Origin: Gaiellasilicea sp963806955
GTDB lineage: Bacteria; Actinomycetota; Thermoleophilia; Gaiellales; Gaiellaceae
DNA: 64,000 nt
Assembly: GCA_963806955.1 (NCBI GenBank)
Contig: CAWDZG010000002.1
Span: 1,736,001 to 1,800,000, forward strand
Direction of reading: 5' to 3'
In this document: one piece after another, positions 52,801-60,977 of the stretch
Numbering within the stretch: the stretch's first letter is position 1
Layout: each line of letters opens with the position of its first letter
Program-made: the position numbers and the translations under genes
The notes under the pieces: model-generated
Seen by the model: the letters and a program-made list of their open reading frames with translations, nothing else
Database searches by the model: none
What the model was told of the DNA's origin: nothing

Positions 52801-52934
52801 GTAGGGAGGCCCAGGCGTTCGCGCGCCGTGCGCTGTCCCTCTACGAGGCCAAGGGGAACGTCGTCGCGGCGGCGCGGGCGCGCGCGTTCACCGACGAGCG
52901 AGCGGCGGCACGTACATCGTCGACCGCTGGCTGA
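49885..52934 (+). pseudogene. Class III cyclase-AAA-TPR signalling protein, multiply frameshifted
   Basis: Residues 1-175: cyclase domain with VTLVFCDVTDSTQLGEQLDP, HGGTLEKFVGDAVLAVFG and RTGVHTGEVVAGDPAQGQAF. Then an AAA/STAND ATPase: Walker A ILGEPGVGKSRLAAELA and Walker B PVLVVLDDVQWAEPAFLDLV. From about 51866 the helical-repeat C-terminus is spread over three frames: AIRAAARTGDARSEVAAQLS, WLELAEQVDRALPTFERAGD, ATAYWWRCLVTPMEDTLERA, then AVALAASGAGREAQAFARRA. Breaks lie near 51866, 51966, 52050 and 52770. Repaired, it is about 1,010 residues, a usual length. Regulates by cyclic nucleotide or as a STAND switch. Confidence 0.78.
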
Positions 52935-53580
52935 GCACCGCGGCGCCGAGGTCGCCGAGCAAGACGCCATCGACCTGGGGGGCGATGCCGGGGTAGGGCG
53001 ACGCCTCGTAGACCGTGAGCGCGTGCGAGCCCGGGTACGAGCGGCGCAGGACGGCTTCGAGCTCCGCCCGGGAGGAGACGACGCCGATCTGCAGGAGGAC
53101 GAGCGCCGACTCGGGATCGATCGCCGGCCGGCGGCGCGTGAAGTCGCCGGCCTCGTACACCTGGCAGCCCGCAGCGGCCGGGTCGACGCCGAGGTCGGCG
53201 AAGAGGCAGTCGAGCGACGAGATCCCGGGCAGCATCCGCGCGTCGATCCCCGCCGCTCGCGCCCGTGCGATCGCCTCCCGCGACGGTGAGACGAACACGC
53301 CCGGGTGACCGTAGAAGGCGGCGCAGACGTGCCTGCCGGCCAGGGCCGGCTCGAGCACCAGCTGCACCATCCGCTCATACGCCTCCGGACCGGGGCCGCC
53401 GTCGTCGTAGCAGCCGGCGAGCGACCGCGCCCGGGGCGCGAGCTCGAGGAGTGCGTGCTCGCTGAGCGGGTCGCCGACGAGGAAGAAGACCTCCTCCGCC
53501 TCGGCGATCGCCGCGCGCGCGTCGGCCGTCAGCTGCCCGGCGCCGATGCCGGTGCCGACGACGACGAGCGAGCCGCTCAC
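52888..53580 (-). CDS. Borosin-type peptide backbone N-methyltransferase (OphMA-like TP-methylase)
   Basis: 230 residues. Opens SLVVVGTGIGAGQLT and contains AFYGHPGVFVSPSREAIARA, ARMLPGISSLDCLFADLGVD, GCQVYEAGDF and a terminal TMYVPPLARR, all strongly reminiscent of the methyltransferase domain of fungal OphMA and of split bacterial homologues such as SonM. Such enzymes iteratively N-methylate backbone amides of a precursor peptide with SAM. Tyr58, Tyr68 and Tyr90 fall at the spacing of OphMA Tyr66, Tyr76 and Tyr98, while the position of Arg72 is Gly64. GTG start overlaps the precursor stop by four bases, implying coupling. Confidence 0.85.
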   Translation of the reverse strand: MSGSLVVVGTGIGAGQLTADARAAIAEAEEVFFLVGDPLSEHALLELAPRARSLAGCYDDGGPGPEAYERMVQLVLEPALAGRHVCAAFYGHPGVFVSPSREAIARARAAGIDARMLPGISSLDCLFADLGVDPAAAGCQVYEAGDFTRRRPAIDPESALVLLQIGVVSSRAELEAVLRRSYPGSHALTVYEASPYPGIAPQVDGVLLGDLGAAVLSQRSTMYVPPLARR

Positions 53581-53802
53581 ATGGGAGGCCAGACGATCAG
53601 CAGCGGCATCGGGCCGGGTGAGTTGTGCTCGGCGAGCAGCCGCTGCTCGATCTCCGCCAGCGTCCCGGAGCGGATCAGCCTGGGCGTCCTCGTCCCGCAG
53701 TCCGTACTCCTGCTGACGGCCGATGTAGCCGTCCCGGTCCTTGTAGTACTGGGCCAAGTTGTCGTCCTGCAAGAGATTGACGAAGAACTCCCTCAGCGTC
53801 AT
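53577..53802 (-). CDS. Candidate borosin precursor peptide (BBD leader plus hydrophobic core), frameshifted by one base
   Basis: From a well-placed ATG (GGAGG at 53808..53812, five bases upstream) the frame gives MTLREFFVNLLQDDNLAQYY and IGRQQEYGLRDEDAQ, a helical leader. With one extra G removed near 53679 it continues LIRSGTLAEIEQRLLAEHN, SPGPMPLLIVWPPM and a TGA that forms the usual four-base overlap with the methyltransferase GTG. Total 74 residues. Leader length and pattern (helix, GL, acidic, LIRSG helix) resemble the borosin-binding domain of split borosin precursors, and PLLIVW resembles N-methylated cores. As sequenced, the uncorrected frame runs into the methyltransferase as one polypeptide. 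Confidence 0.7.
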
Positions 53803-53807
53803 CGTCG

Positions 53808-53812
53808 CCTCC
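53808..53812 (-). promoter_or_regulatory. Strong ribosome binding site of the candidate borosin precursor
   Basis: GGAGG on the minus strand, five bases before ATG ACG CTG AGG. It is stronger than most start regions in this window and decides the precursor start over an upstream in-frame ATG at 53859. Confidence 0.6.
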
Positions 53813-53917
53813 GTTCGCCAGAAGAGTGCACGCAGCCATGCGATCAGACGTCGCACCATGTGTGCCCGACGCTACAAGCCTCCCGGCGACCCGTCAACGT
53901 GGCGCTAGGCTGGTCGC

Positions 53918-56900
53918 ATGGACCCGCTCGCGCCCTTCTCCCCGAAGACGCGGCGCTGGTTCGAGCAGGCGTTCGCCGGTCCGACCCCGGCGCAGGCGGC
54001 CGGCTGGCCGGCGATCGCGACCGGCGGCCACGTCCTGATCCAGGCGCCGACCGGCTCGGGCAAGACGCTCGCCGCCTTCCTCTATGGGATCGACCGGCTC
54101 GACGCGACCCCCGGCGCCGGGCTGCGGCTGCTCTACGTCTCGCCGCTGAAGGCGCTCAACTACGACGTCGAGCGGAACCTGCGCGGGCCGCTCGCGGGGA
54201 TCCGCTCCGACCTGCGCGTCGGCGTCCGCACCGGCGACACCTCTCCCCGTGAGCGGCGGGAGCTCGTCAAGGAGCCGCCCGACATCCTGATCACGACGCC
54301 GGAGTCGCTCTTCCTCATGCTGACCTCGCAGGCGCGCGAGACGCTGCGCGGGCTCGAGACGGTGATCCTCGACGAGGTGCACGCGGTTGCCGGCTCGAAG
54401 CGCGGCGCTCATCTGGCGCTGTCGCTCGAGCGGCTCGACGCGCTGCTCGAGCGGCCCGTGCAGCGGATCGGGCTCTCGGCGACCCAGCGCCCACTCGAGG
54501 AGATCGGCCGCTTCGTCTCCGGCGATCGCCCGATCCAGCTCGTCGACGCCGGCACGCGGAAAGACCTCGATCTCGAGGTCGTCGTTCCGGTCGACGACAT
54601 GCGCGAGCCGGGCGAGGGCGGCTCGATCTGGCCGTCGATCTATCCGGAGCTGCTCCGGCTCGTCCGCGAGCACCGCTCGACGATCGTCTTCGTCAACAAC
54701 CGGCGCCTCGCCGAGCGGCTCGCGCTGCGGTTGAACGAGCTCGCCGAGGACGAGGTGGCGCGCGCCCACCACGGCTCCCTGGCGCGCGACCAGCGCGTCC
54801 TGATCGAGGAGGATCTGAAGGCGGGCCGGATCCCGTGCCTCGTCGCCACCTCGAGCCTCGAGCTCGGGATCGACATGGGCGCGGTCGACCTCGTGATCCA
54901 GGTCGAGAGCCCGAAGTCGGTCGCCCGGGGCCTGCAGCGCGTGGGGCGCGCCGGCCACGAGCTCGGCTCGACCTCGAAGGGGCGCATCTTCCCGAAGTTC
55001 CGCGCCGACCTGCTCGAGTCTGCGGTCGTCGCCCGCGCGATGCGCGCCGGCGAGATCGAGGAGACGAAGATCCCGCGCAACCCGCTCGACGTGCTGGCGC
55101 AGCAGATCGTCGCGATCGTCGCCGACGACGAGATCGAGGTCGATGCGCTGCACCGGCTCGTCCGCCGCGCGTATCCCTTCGCCGAGCTGTCGCGGGCCCA
55201 GCTCGAGAACGTGCTCGACATGCTCGCCGGCCGGTATCCGTCCGACGAGTTCGCCGACCTGCGACCGCGGATCGTCTGGGACCGCACGGCGGGGGTGATC
55301 CGTGGCCGCACGGGCGCCCGCCGGCTCGCGGTCACGAACGCGGGCACGATCCCCGACCGCGGCCTCTTCGGCGTGCACCTGATCGACGGCGGCGGCCGCG
55401 TCGGCGAGCTCGACGAGGAGATGGTCTACGAGGCGCGCCAGGGGCAGACCTTCATGCTCGGCGCCTCGACCTGGCGGATCGAGGAGATCACCCGCGACCG
55501 CGTGCTCGTCTCGCCCGCGCCGGGCGTCCCGGGCGCAGTCCCGTTCTGGAAGGGTGAGGGCGTCGGGCGTCCGTTCGAGCTGGGCGAGAAGATCGGCCGC
55601 GCATCGCGCGAGCTCGTCGCCCTGAGCGACAAGGTCGCGGCCGAGCGGCTGACGGGCGAGTACCACCTCGATCCGCGCGCGGCCCAGAACCTGCTCACCT
55701 TCCTGCGCGACCAGGCCGCCGCCACCGGTGTCGTGCCCTCGGACCGCGCGATCGTGGTCGAGCGCTTCCGCGACGAGATCGGCGACTGGCGCGTCTGCAT
55801 CCTCACCCCGTTCGGCGGCCGCGTGCACGCGCCGTGGGGAATGGCACTTTCTGCCCGACTGCGAGACACCCTCGGCCTCGACGCGCAGTCGATCTGGTCG
55901 GACGACGGGATCGCGCTGCACCTGCCCGAGGCTGACACCCCGCCGAGCCTCGCCGACCTCGTGATCGCGCCCGACGAGATCGAGGAGCTCGTCGTCGCCG
56001 AGGTGGGGCAGACCGCGCTCTTCGGCTCCCGCTTCCGCGAGAACGCCTCGCGGGCGCTCCTGATCCCGCGCCGCCGTCCCGGCCAGCGCACGCCGCTGTG
56101 GCAGCAGCGGCTGAAGGCGCAGAACCTGCTCCAGGTCGCGCGCAAGTACGGCTCGTTCCCGATCGTGCTCGAGACGTACCGCGAGTGCCTGCAGGACGTC
56201 TTCGACCTGCCAGCGCTGAAGGACATCCTCAAGGGTCTGCAGACGCGCGAGCTCGACCTCGTCGAGGTCGAGACCGCCTCGGCGTCGCCCTTCGCGAGCT
56301 CGCTCCTCTTCGACTACGTCGCCACGTACATGTACGAGGACGACACGCCGCCGGCCGAGCGCCGCGCGCAGGCGCTCTCGCTCGACCGCGACCTGCTGCG
56401 GGAGCTGCTCGGCCAGGAGGAGCTGCGCGAGCTGATCGACGCCGACGCGCTCGCCGAGGTCGAGCGGCAGCTGCGCGGCGACCCGCGCGACCCCGACGAG
56501 CTGCACGACGTTCTCCGGCGGCGCGGAGATCTTCGTCCCGGCGGGTACGACGAGGCGCAGGCGGCGATCCTGGTCGCCGAGCGGCGGGCGCTGACTGCGC
56601 GGATCGCCGGCGAGGAGCGGCTCGTCGCGGCCGAGGATGCGGGCCGCTACCGCGACGCACTCGGCGTGATGCCTCCGGGCGGCCTGCCCGAGGCGTTCCT
56701 CGTCGGAGGCCCCGACTCGCTGCGCCAGCTGGTGCTCCGCTTCGCCAAGGGCCGCGGCCCGTTCACGACCGCCGAGGCCGACGGCCACTTCGGCGTCGAG
56801 CTGGAGGAGCTCCTGCGCGGGCTCGAGCGCGACGATCTGCTCGTCCGCGGCGAGCTCCGCCCCGGGGGCACCGAGCGCGAGTGGTGCGACCCCGAGGTGC

Positions 56901-58126
56901 TGCGCCGGCTCCGGCGCGCATCGCTCGCCGCGCTCCGGCGCGAGGTCGAGCCCACCGAGCAGGCCGCACTCGGCCGCTTCCTGCCCGCCTGGCACGGGAT
57001 CGGCCGGCGCGCGACCCTGCGCGAGGCGCTCGTGCCGCTCCAGGGCCTGCCGCTCCCCGTCTCGCTCTGGGAGAGCGAAGTGCTGCCGCGCCGGGTCCCC
57101 GGCTATCAGCCGGCCTGGCTCGACGCGCTCTGCGCCGCGGGCGAGCTCGTCTGGGTCGGCGCCGGCCTCGACCGGGTTGCCGTCTACTTCCGCGAGGACG
57201 CGCCCGTCCTGGGAGCTCCCGTCGCGGCACAGATGCCCGAGACGCCCGAGGCCGACGCGCTGCGCGAGGTACTTGCCCGCGGGGCCATGTTCTGGGTCGA
57301 TCTGCTCGAGGAGACGAGCCTCGACGCCGAAGCGGCACTGCCGGCGCTGTGGGAGCTCGTCTGGGCGGGCGAGGTGACAAACGACGCCTGGACGCCGCTC
57401 CGCGCGGGGCGCCGCTACGAGTCGCGGCGCCCGCAGCGGCTGCCACGCCGGTTCTCGCGCACTCGAGGCGCCGGCATCACCGCGACGCAGGGCCGCTGGT
57501 CGCCGACGGCCGGCCTCTTCCCGGGCATCCCGGAGCGGCGTGCCCTCGCCGAGCTCCTGCTCGAGCGGCAGGGGATCGTCACCCGCGACGGCGTCCGGGG
57601 CGAGGGCATCCCGGGCGGCTACAGCGCCGTCTACGCCGAGCTGAAGGACCTGGAGACGATCGGCGCCTGCCGCCGCGGCTACTTCGTCGAGGGGCTCGGC
57701 GGTGCGCAGTTCGCGCTGCCCGGCGCCGTCGAGCGCCTGCGCGAGCTGCGCGCGGAGGAAGAGCCGGAGCCGCTCGTCCTCGCGGCAGCCGACCCGGCGC
57801 AGCCGTACGGCGCCGCGCTGCCGTGGCCCAAGCGCGCCGGAGCCCGCGCCGCCCGCGTCGCAGGCGCCCAGGTCGTCCTGCTCGGCGGCGAGGCCGCGCT
57901 CTTCGTCGAGCGCGGCGGCCGGACGCTCGTTCCCCTCCGCGAGCCCGACGAGGAGTGGCTGCGGCCGGCGATCGCGGCTCTCGTGGCGCACGTGCGCGAC
58001 AGCGGCGGCAAGCGGCTCGCGGTCGAGCGCTTCGACGGCCGCCCGGTGACGGAGACCGAGGCGATGCCGCTGCTCGTCGAGGCGGGCTTCCTGGCCGGGC
58101 CCCGCCGCGCCGTGCTCCGCCCTTAA
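53918..58126 (+). CDS. lhr: Lhr-like ATP-dependent helicase
   Basis: 1,402 residues. Superfamily 2 motor: Walker A LIQAPTGSGKTLAAFLYGID, motif Ib SPLKALNYDVERNL, DEVH box VILDEVHAVAGSKRGAHLAL, motif III GLSATQRPLEEIG, and motif VI RVGRAGHELGSTSKGR. The long C-terminal part (about 550-1,402) matches full-length Lhr, with a winged-helix (WH) and beta-barrel core and the extended Lhr C-terminal domain. Lhr is a 3' to 5' DNA-RNA helicase implicated in repair. One unbroken frame of 4.2 kb, unlike the frameshifted genes before it. Confidence 0.93.
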   Translation: MDPLAPFSPKTRRWFEQAFAGPTPAQAAGWPAIATGGHVLIQAPTGSGKTLAAFLYGIDRLDATPGAGLRLLYVSPLKALNYDVERNLRGPLAGIRSDLRVGVRTGDTSPRERRELVKEPPDILITTPESLFLMLTSQARETLRGLETVILDEVHAVAGSKRGAHLALSLERLDALLERPVQRIGLSATQRPLEEIGRFVSGDRPIQLVDAGTRKDLDLEVVVPVDDMREPGEGGSIWPSIYPELLRLVREHRSTIVFVNNRRLAERLALRLNELAEDEVARAHHGSLARDQRVLIEEDLKAGRIPCLVATSSLELGIDMGAVDLVIQVESPKSVARGLQRVGRAGHELGSTSKGRIFPKFRADLLESAVVARAMRAGEIEETKIPRNPLDVLAQQIVAIVADDEIEVDALHRLVRRAYPFAELSRAQLENVLDMLAGRYPSDEFADLRPRIVWDRTAGVIRGRTGARRLAVTNAGTIPDRGLFGVHLIDGGGRVGELDEEMVYEARQGQTFMLGASTWRIEEITRDRVLVSPAPGVPGAVPFWKGEGVGRPFELGEKIGRASRELVALSDKVAAERLTGEYHLDPRAAQNLLTFLRDQAAATGVVPSDRAIVVERFRDEIGDWRVCILTPFGGRVHAPWGMALSARLRDTLGLDAQSIWSDDGIALHLPEADTPPSLADLVIAPDEIEELVVAEVGQTALFGSRFRENASRALLIPRRRPGQRTPLWQQRLKAQNLLQVARKYGSFPIVLETYRECLQDVFDLPALKDILKGLQTRELDLVEVETASASPFASSLLFDYVATYMYEDDTPPAERRAQALSLDRDLLRELLGQEELRELIDADALAEVERQLRGDPRDPDELHDVLRRRGDLRPGGYDEAQAAILVAERRALTARIAGEERLVAAEDAGRYRDALGVMPPGGLPEAFLVGGPDSLRQLVLRFAKGRGPFTTAEADGHFGVELEELLRGLERDDLLVRGELRPGGTEREWCDPEVLRRLRRASLAALRREVEPTEQAALGRFLPAWHGIGRRATLREALVPLQGLPLPVSLWESEVLPRRVPGYQPAWLDALCAAGELVWVGAGLDRVAVYFREDAPVLGAPVAAQMPETPEADALREVLARGAMFWVDLLEETSLDAEAALPALWELVWAGEVTNDAWTPLRAGRRYESRRPQRLPRRFSRTRGAGITATQGRWSPTAGLFPGIPERRALAELLLERQGIVTRDGVRGEGIPGGYSAVYAELKDLETIGACRRGYFVEGLGGAQFALPGAVERLRELRAEEEPEPLVLAAADPAQPYGAALPWPKRAGARAARVAGAQVVLLGGEAALFVERGGRTLVPLREPDEEWLRPAIAALVAHVRDSGGKRLAVERFDGRPVTETEAMPLLVEAGFLAGPRRAVLRP

Positions 58127-58156
58127 TTTCCGGGGTTTTCTTCCGATCACCCGGGC

Positions 58157-59593
58157 GTGAGCCCGACCCTCAAGCAGCGCCTCGGCCTCGAGCCGGTGAA
58201 GCTCGACGCGATCGGCCATCGGAGTCTGTTCGCTGCCAGGGCAGGCGCCGCGCTCTGCGCCGCGGAGGCGGTCTTGATCCTGGTCGCGGCCGCCGCCGGC
58301 GACCAGTTCGGCGTTGCGGCCCCGAGCCTCGTGGTGTCCTCGGCGCTCGCATTGATGCTCGCCGGCGTGCTCCTGTTCGCCTACGAGGACCTCGGCCGGC
58401 TGGGGATGAACGCGGTCGCGATCGTCGGCAACGTGACCGTCACGATCCTCGTCGCGACGCCCGCGCTCGGCGCTTCCTACCGGATCGTCTACGTGTGGCT
58501 GACGCTCTACATCGCCTTCTTCATGCTGCGGCGGCATGCGGTCGCTCAGGTGACGGTGATCGCCCTCAGCTCGGGCGTTGCGCTCGCCGCGACCATGCCG
58601 CTGGGCAGCGCTCTGGAGCTCTGGCTGCTCTCGACGGGCATGCTCGCCGGAGTTGCCGCCACCGCGATGCTCGTTCGGCAGCGGCTCGAGCGGGCGGTCA
58701 AGACTGCCCAGCGCACGAGCGCGACGCTCGACGCCTTCTTCCTCCACGCTTCCGCGGGCTTCGCCTTCCTCGACCACGAGCTGCGTCACGTGCGGGTGAA
58801 CGAGCAGCTCGCGGAGATGCTCGAGATCCCCGTCGAGCGGCTCGCCGGTCGGACGATCGGCGAGATCGCCCCTCATCTCGCCGGTGCGCTCGAGCCGCTC
58901 CTCCTGGACGTGCTCGAGACGGGCAAGCCACTCGAGAACCTCGAGCTCGAGAGCCCGAACGGCAAGCGCCAGTATCTGGCCAGCTACTACGCGGTCACCG
59001 CGCCGGACGGCTCGGCCGGGCTCGGTGAGACGGTCATCGACGTGACACATCTCAAGGATGTCGAGCGCAAGCTCGAGGACATGAATCGAAAGCTGACCGT
59101 GCTCGCGACGACGGACGAGTTGACCGGGCTGCCGAACCGGCGTCTGCTGGGAGAGCAGCTCGAGCTCGCGCTCGCCCGTGCTCGCCGAGGCGGGCTTGCT
59201 GTCGCCCTGCTCTGCTTCGACCTCGACCGGTTCAAGGAGGTCAACGACACGCTCGGGCACGCCTACGGCGACGAGTTCCTGACCGAGGTCGCCCGGCGTC
59301 TCCGTGCGGGCGCCCGCGAGACCGATGTCGTCGCCCGCGTCGGCGGCGACGAGTTCCTGATCCTGCTCGCCGACCTCGACGTGCAGGAGGCCCCCGAGCT
59401 TGCCCAGGCGATCGCCGACCGCGTCAGCTCGCTTCTTGCAGAGCAGCTGACGATCGGTGCGGTCGAGCTCCGGGCCGAGGCGTCGGTCGGGATCGCGGTC
59501 TATCCGCTCGACTCGCGCGATGCGAAGGGTCTGCTCGCCGCAGCCGACGCGGCGATGTACGCCGGCAAGAGCGCGCTTACACGCGTGGCGTAG
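58157..59593 (+). CDS. Membrane diguanylate cyclase (PAS-GGDEF)
   Basis: 478 residues. N-terminal membrane sensor of about five to six helices (residues 25-170), PAS-like domain (about 190-305) with LDHELRHVRVNEQLAEMLEI, then GGDEF domain starting LATTDELTGLPNRRLLGEQL. The active site GGDEF in RVGGDEFLILLADL is intact, and RETD five residues before it is an inhibitory I-site. Makes cyclic di-GMP. GTG start. The 3' end overlaps the MerR-like gene by 17 bases in convergent orientation. Confidence 0.92.
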   Translation: MSPTLKQRLGLEPVKLDAIGHRSLFAARAGAALCAAEAVLILVAAAAGDQFGVAAPSLVVSSALALMLAGVLLFAYEDLGRLGMNAVAIVGNVTVTILVATPALGASYRIVYVWLTLYIAFFMLRRHAVAQVTVIALSSGVALAATMPLGSALELWLLSTGMLAGVAATAMLVRQRLERAVKTAQRTSATLDAFFLHASAGFAFLDHELRHVRVNEQLAEMLEIPVERLAGRTIGEIAPHLAGALEPLLLDVLETGKPLENLELESPNGKRQYLASYYAVTAPDGSAGLGETVIDVTHLKDVERKLEDMNRKLTVLATTDELTGLPNRRLLGEQLELALARARRGGLAVALLCFDLDRFKEVNDTLGHAYGDEFLTEVARRLRAGARETDVVARVGGDEFLILLADLDVQEAPELAQAIADRVSSLLAEQLTIGAVELRAEASVGIAVYPLDSRDAKGLLAAADAAMYAGKSALTRVA

Positions 59594-60905
59594 CGGCGGG
59601 CTCGCGCAACCCGACCACGACGTCGGCGAGCGATCGTCCGTCGTCGAGGGCGCTACCGCCGACGACGAGACGCAGCTGCGCCGGCCGCTCCAGCCGCTCC
59701 AGCTCTGCCAGTCCGGTCAGGGCTGAGGACGTGGTCGCGCTCAGGCAGAGCAGATCGGCGTCTGCGAGCACGGCGGCCGACAGCGACGCCTCGAGCGGCG
59801 TGTCGGAGCCCAGGTACACCGCCAGCCAGCCGTCCGCCTGCAGCAGCACGGCGAGCGCGAGCAGGCCGAGCTCGTGCTGCTCACCCGGGGCGCAGGCGAG
59901 CACGGCCGTGCCCCGCACCCCGTGACGACGATCGCGCAGGAGGCCACGCAGCCGCGCGAGCGTCGCCTCGCTGAGCAGGTGCTCCCCGGCCACGTGCTCG
60001 TGCCCTTCCTGCCAGCGGTCGCCGACGGCGCGCAGAGCCGGAGCGACGATCTGCTCGATCGCCGCCGCGACGTCGTGGAGGGTGAACGCCTGCTCGACCA
60101 GGGAGGAGAGCCGTCGGACGTCGGCAGCGCCTGCCGCCTCGACGATCGCGTCGCGCAGACCGCCCGGTGACGAGGCGACGCTTGCGCCGTCCCCGTCGAG
60201 CAGCGCGGCCGCCTCGCCGATCCGGAAGCCTTCGCTCAGGCGATCGCGCAGCCACTCGACGCGCGCGACGTCGTTCTCGTCGTATCGGCGCTGGCCGCCG
60301 TTCGTCCGCTTCGGCTGCAGGACGCCGTAGCGCCGCTCCCACTTGCGGAGCGTGTCCGCCGCCACTCCGGTTCGCTGCGCCACTGCAGCGATGTTCAACC
60401 CGGTGGCTTTCGGGAGTGAACCCTCCTGCGCGAGTGCGGGCCCGGGCCGACCGTCGACGTAGGCCATCAGCGTCGCGGCGAGCTCTTCGAGCACGTGCAC
60501 GTCCGTCTCCGTCCAGTTGCGGGGCGCGGTGTCGATCGCGCAGAGCGTGCCGATCGTGCCCTGCGACGCCGACACGAGCGGCACGCCGAGGTACGCCGAG
60601 ATGCCGAGCGCGCCGATCGCCGGGCTGTCGCGGACGAGCGGGTCGGTGGTGGCGTTCTGGATCGGCAGCGGTCTCCCCGACGCGATCGTGTGCTGGCACG
60701 CCGAGTGCGCGAGCATGATCCCGGTGGTCGATCCCCACGGCTGCTCCGGCCCGACGCAGCTCGAGAAGAGGAGCCGGTCTCCCTCGACAGCGGTGATCAG
60801 CGCCACCGGCACGTCGAGCAGCGTGGTGACGAGCCGCGTCGTCCGGTCGAAAATCTCGCGATCGATCGAGTCGAGCGCACGCAAGCGGCCCGGGCCCGGG
60901 TCCAC
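59577..60905 (-). CDS. GAF-MerR-cobalamin-binding regulator (CarH-like)
   Basis: 442 residues from GTG. Residues 12-150: GAF domain (REIFDRTTRLVTTLLDVPVA, IGALGISAYLGVPLVSASQG). Residues 168-235: MerR helix-turn-helix LNIAAVAQRTGVAADTLRKW and RYGVLQPKRTNGGQRRYDEN. Residues 255-320: cobalamin cap helices with Trp298-X9-Glu308-His309 as in CarH, and 333-435: B12-binding Rossmann domain with Glu342-X-His344-X2-Gly347 as the lower-ligand motif. CarH proteins are green-light-sensitive repressors holding adenosylcobalamin. An extra N-terminal GAF domain suggests a second input. Divergent from nei, so that gene is a candidate target. Confidence 0.88.
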   Translation of the reverse strand: MDPGPGRLRALDSIDREIFDRTTRLVTTLLDVPVALITAVEGDRLLFSSCVGPEQPWGSTTGIMLAHSACQHTIASGRPLPIQNATTDPLVRDSPAIGALGISAYLGVPLVSASQGTIGTLCAIDTAPRNWTETDVHVLEELAATLMAYVDGRPGPALAQEGSLPKATGLNIAAVAQRTGVAADTLRKWERRYGVLQPKRTNGGQRRYDENDVARVEWLRDRLSEGFRIGEAAALLDGDGASVASSPGGLRDAIVEAAGAADVRRLSSLVEQAFTLHDVAAAIEQIVAPALRAVGDRWQEGHEHVAGEHLLSEATLARLRGLLRDRRHGVRGTAVLACAPGEQHELGLLALAVLLQADGWLAVYLGSDTPLEASLSAAVLADADLLCLSATTSSALTGLAELERLERPAQLRLVVGGSALDDGRSLADVVVGLREPAATPRV

Positions 60906-60977
60906 CTTCGTAAGCTTGGCGCCTGCTGCTGGGGGACTGCTGCATGGCTCGGAAACACTAGCTCTAAGCTGGGCGCC

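Noticed and set aside
52888..53580. Precorrin/siroheme or diphthine methyltransferase
   Set aside because: The fold is shared, but the YGHPGVFV, ARMLPGIS and DCLFADLG motifs and the coupled small peptide fit the borosin branch, and no cobalamin or heme genes are adjacent.
53894..59260. A 1,788-codon open frame on the minus strand opposite lhr and the diguanylate cyclase
   Set aside because: In DNA this GC-rich the antisense third frame rarely meets a stop. The product is a run of Arg, Glu, Ala and Gly without any domain, and the plus strand carries motif-rich genes.
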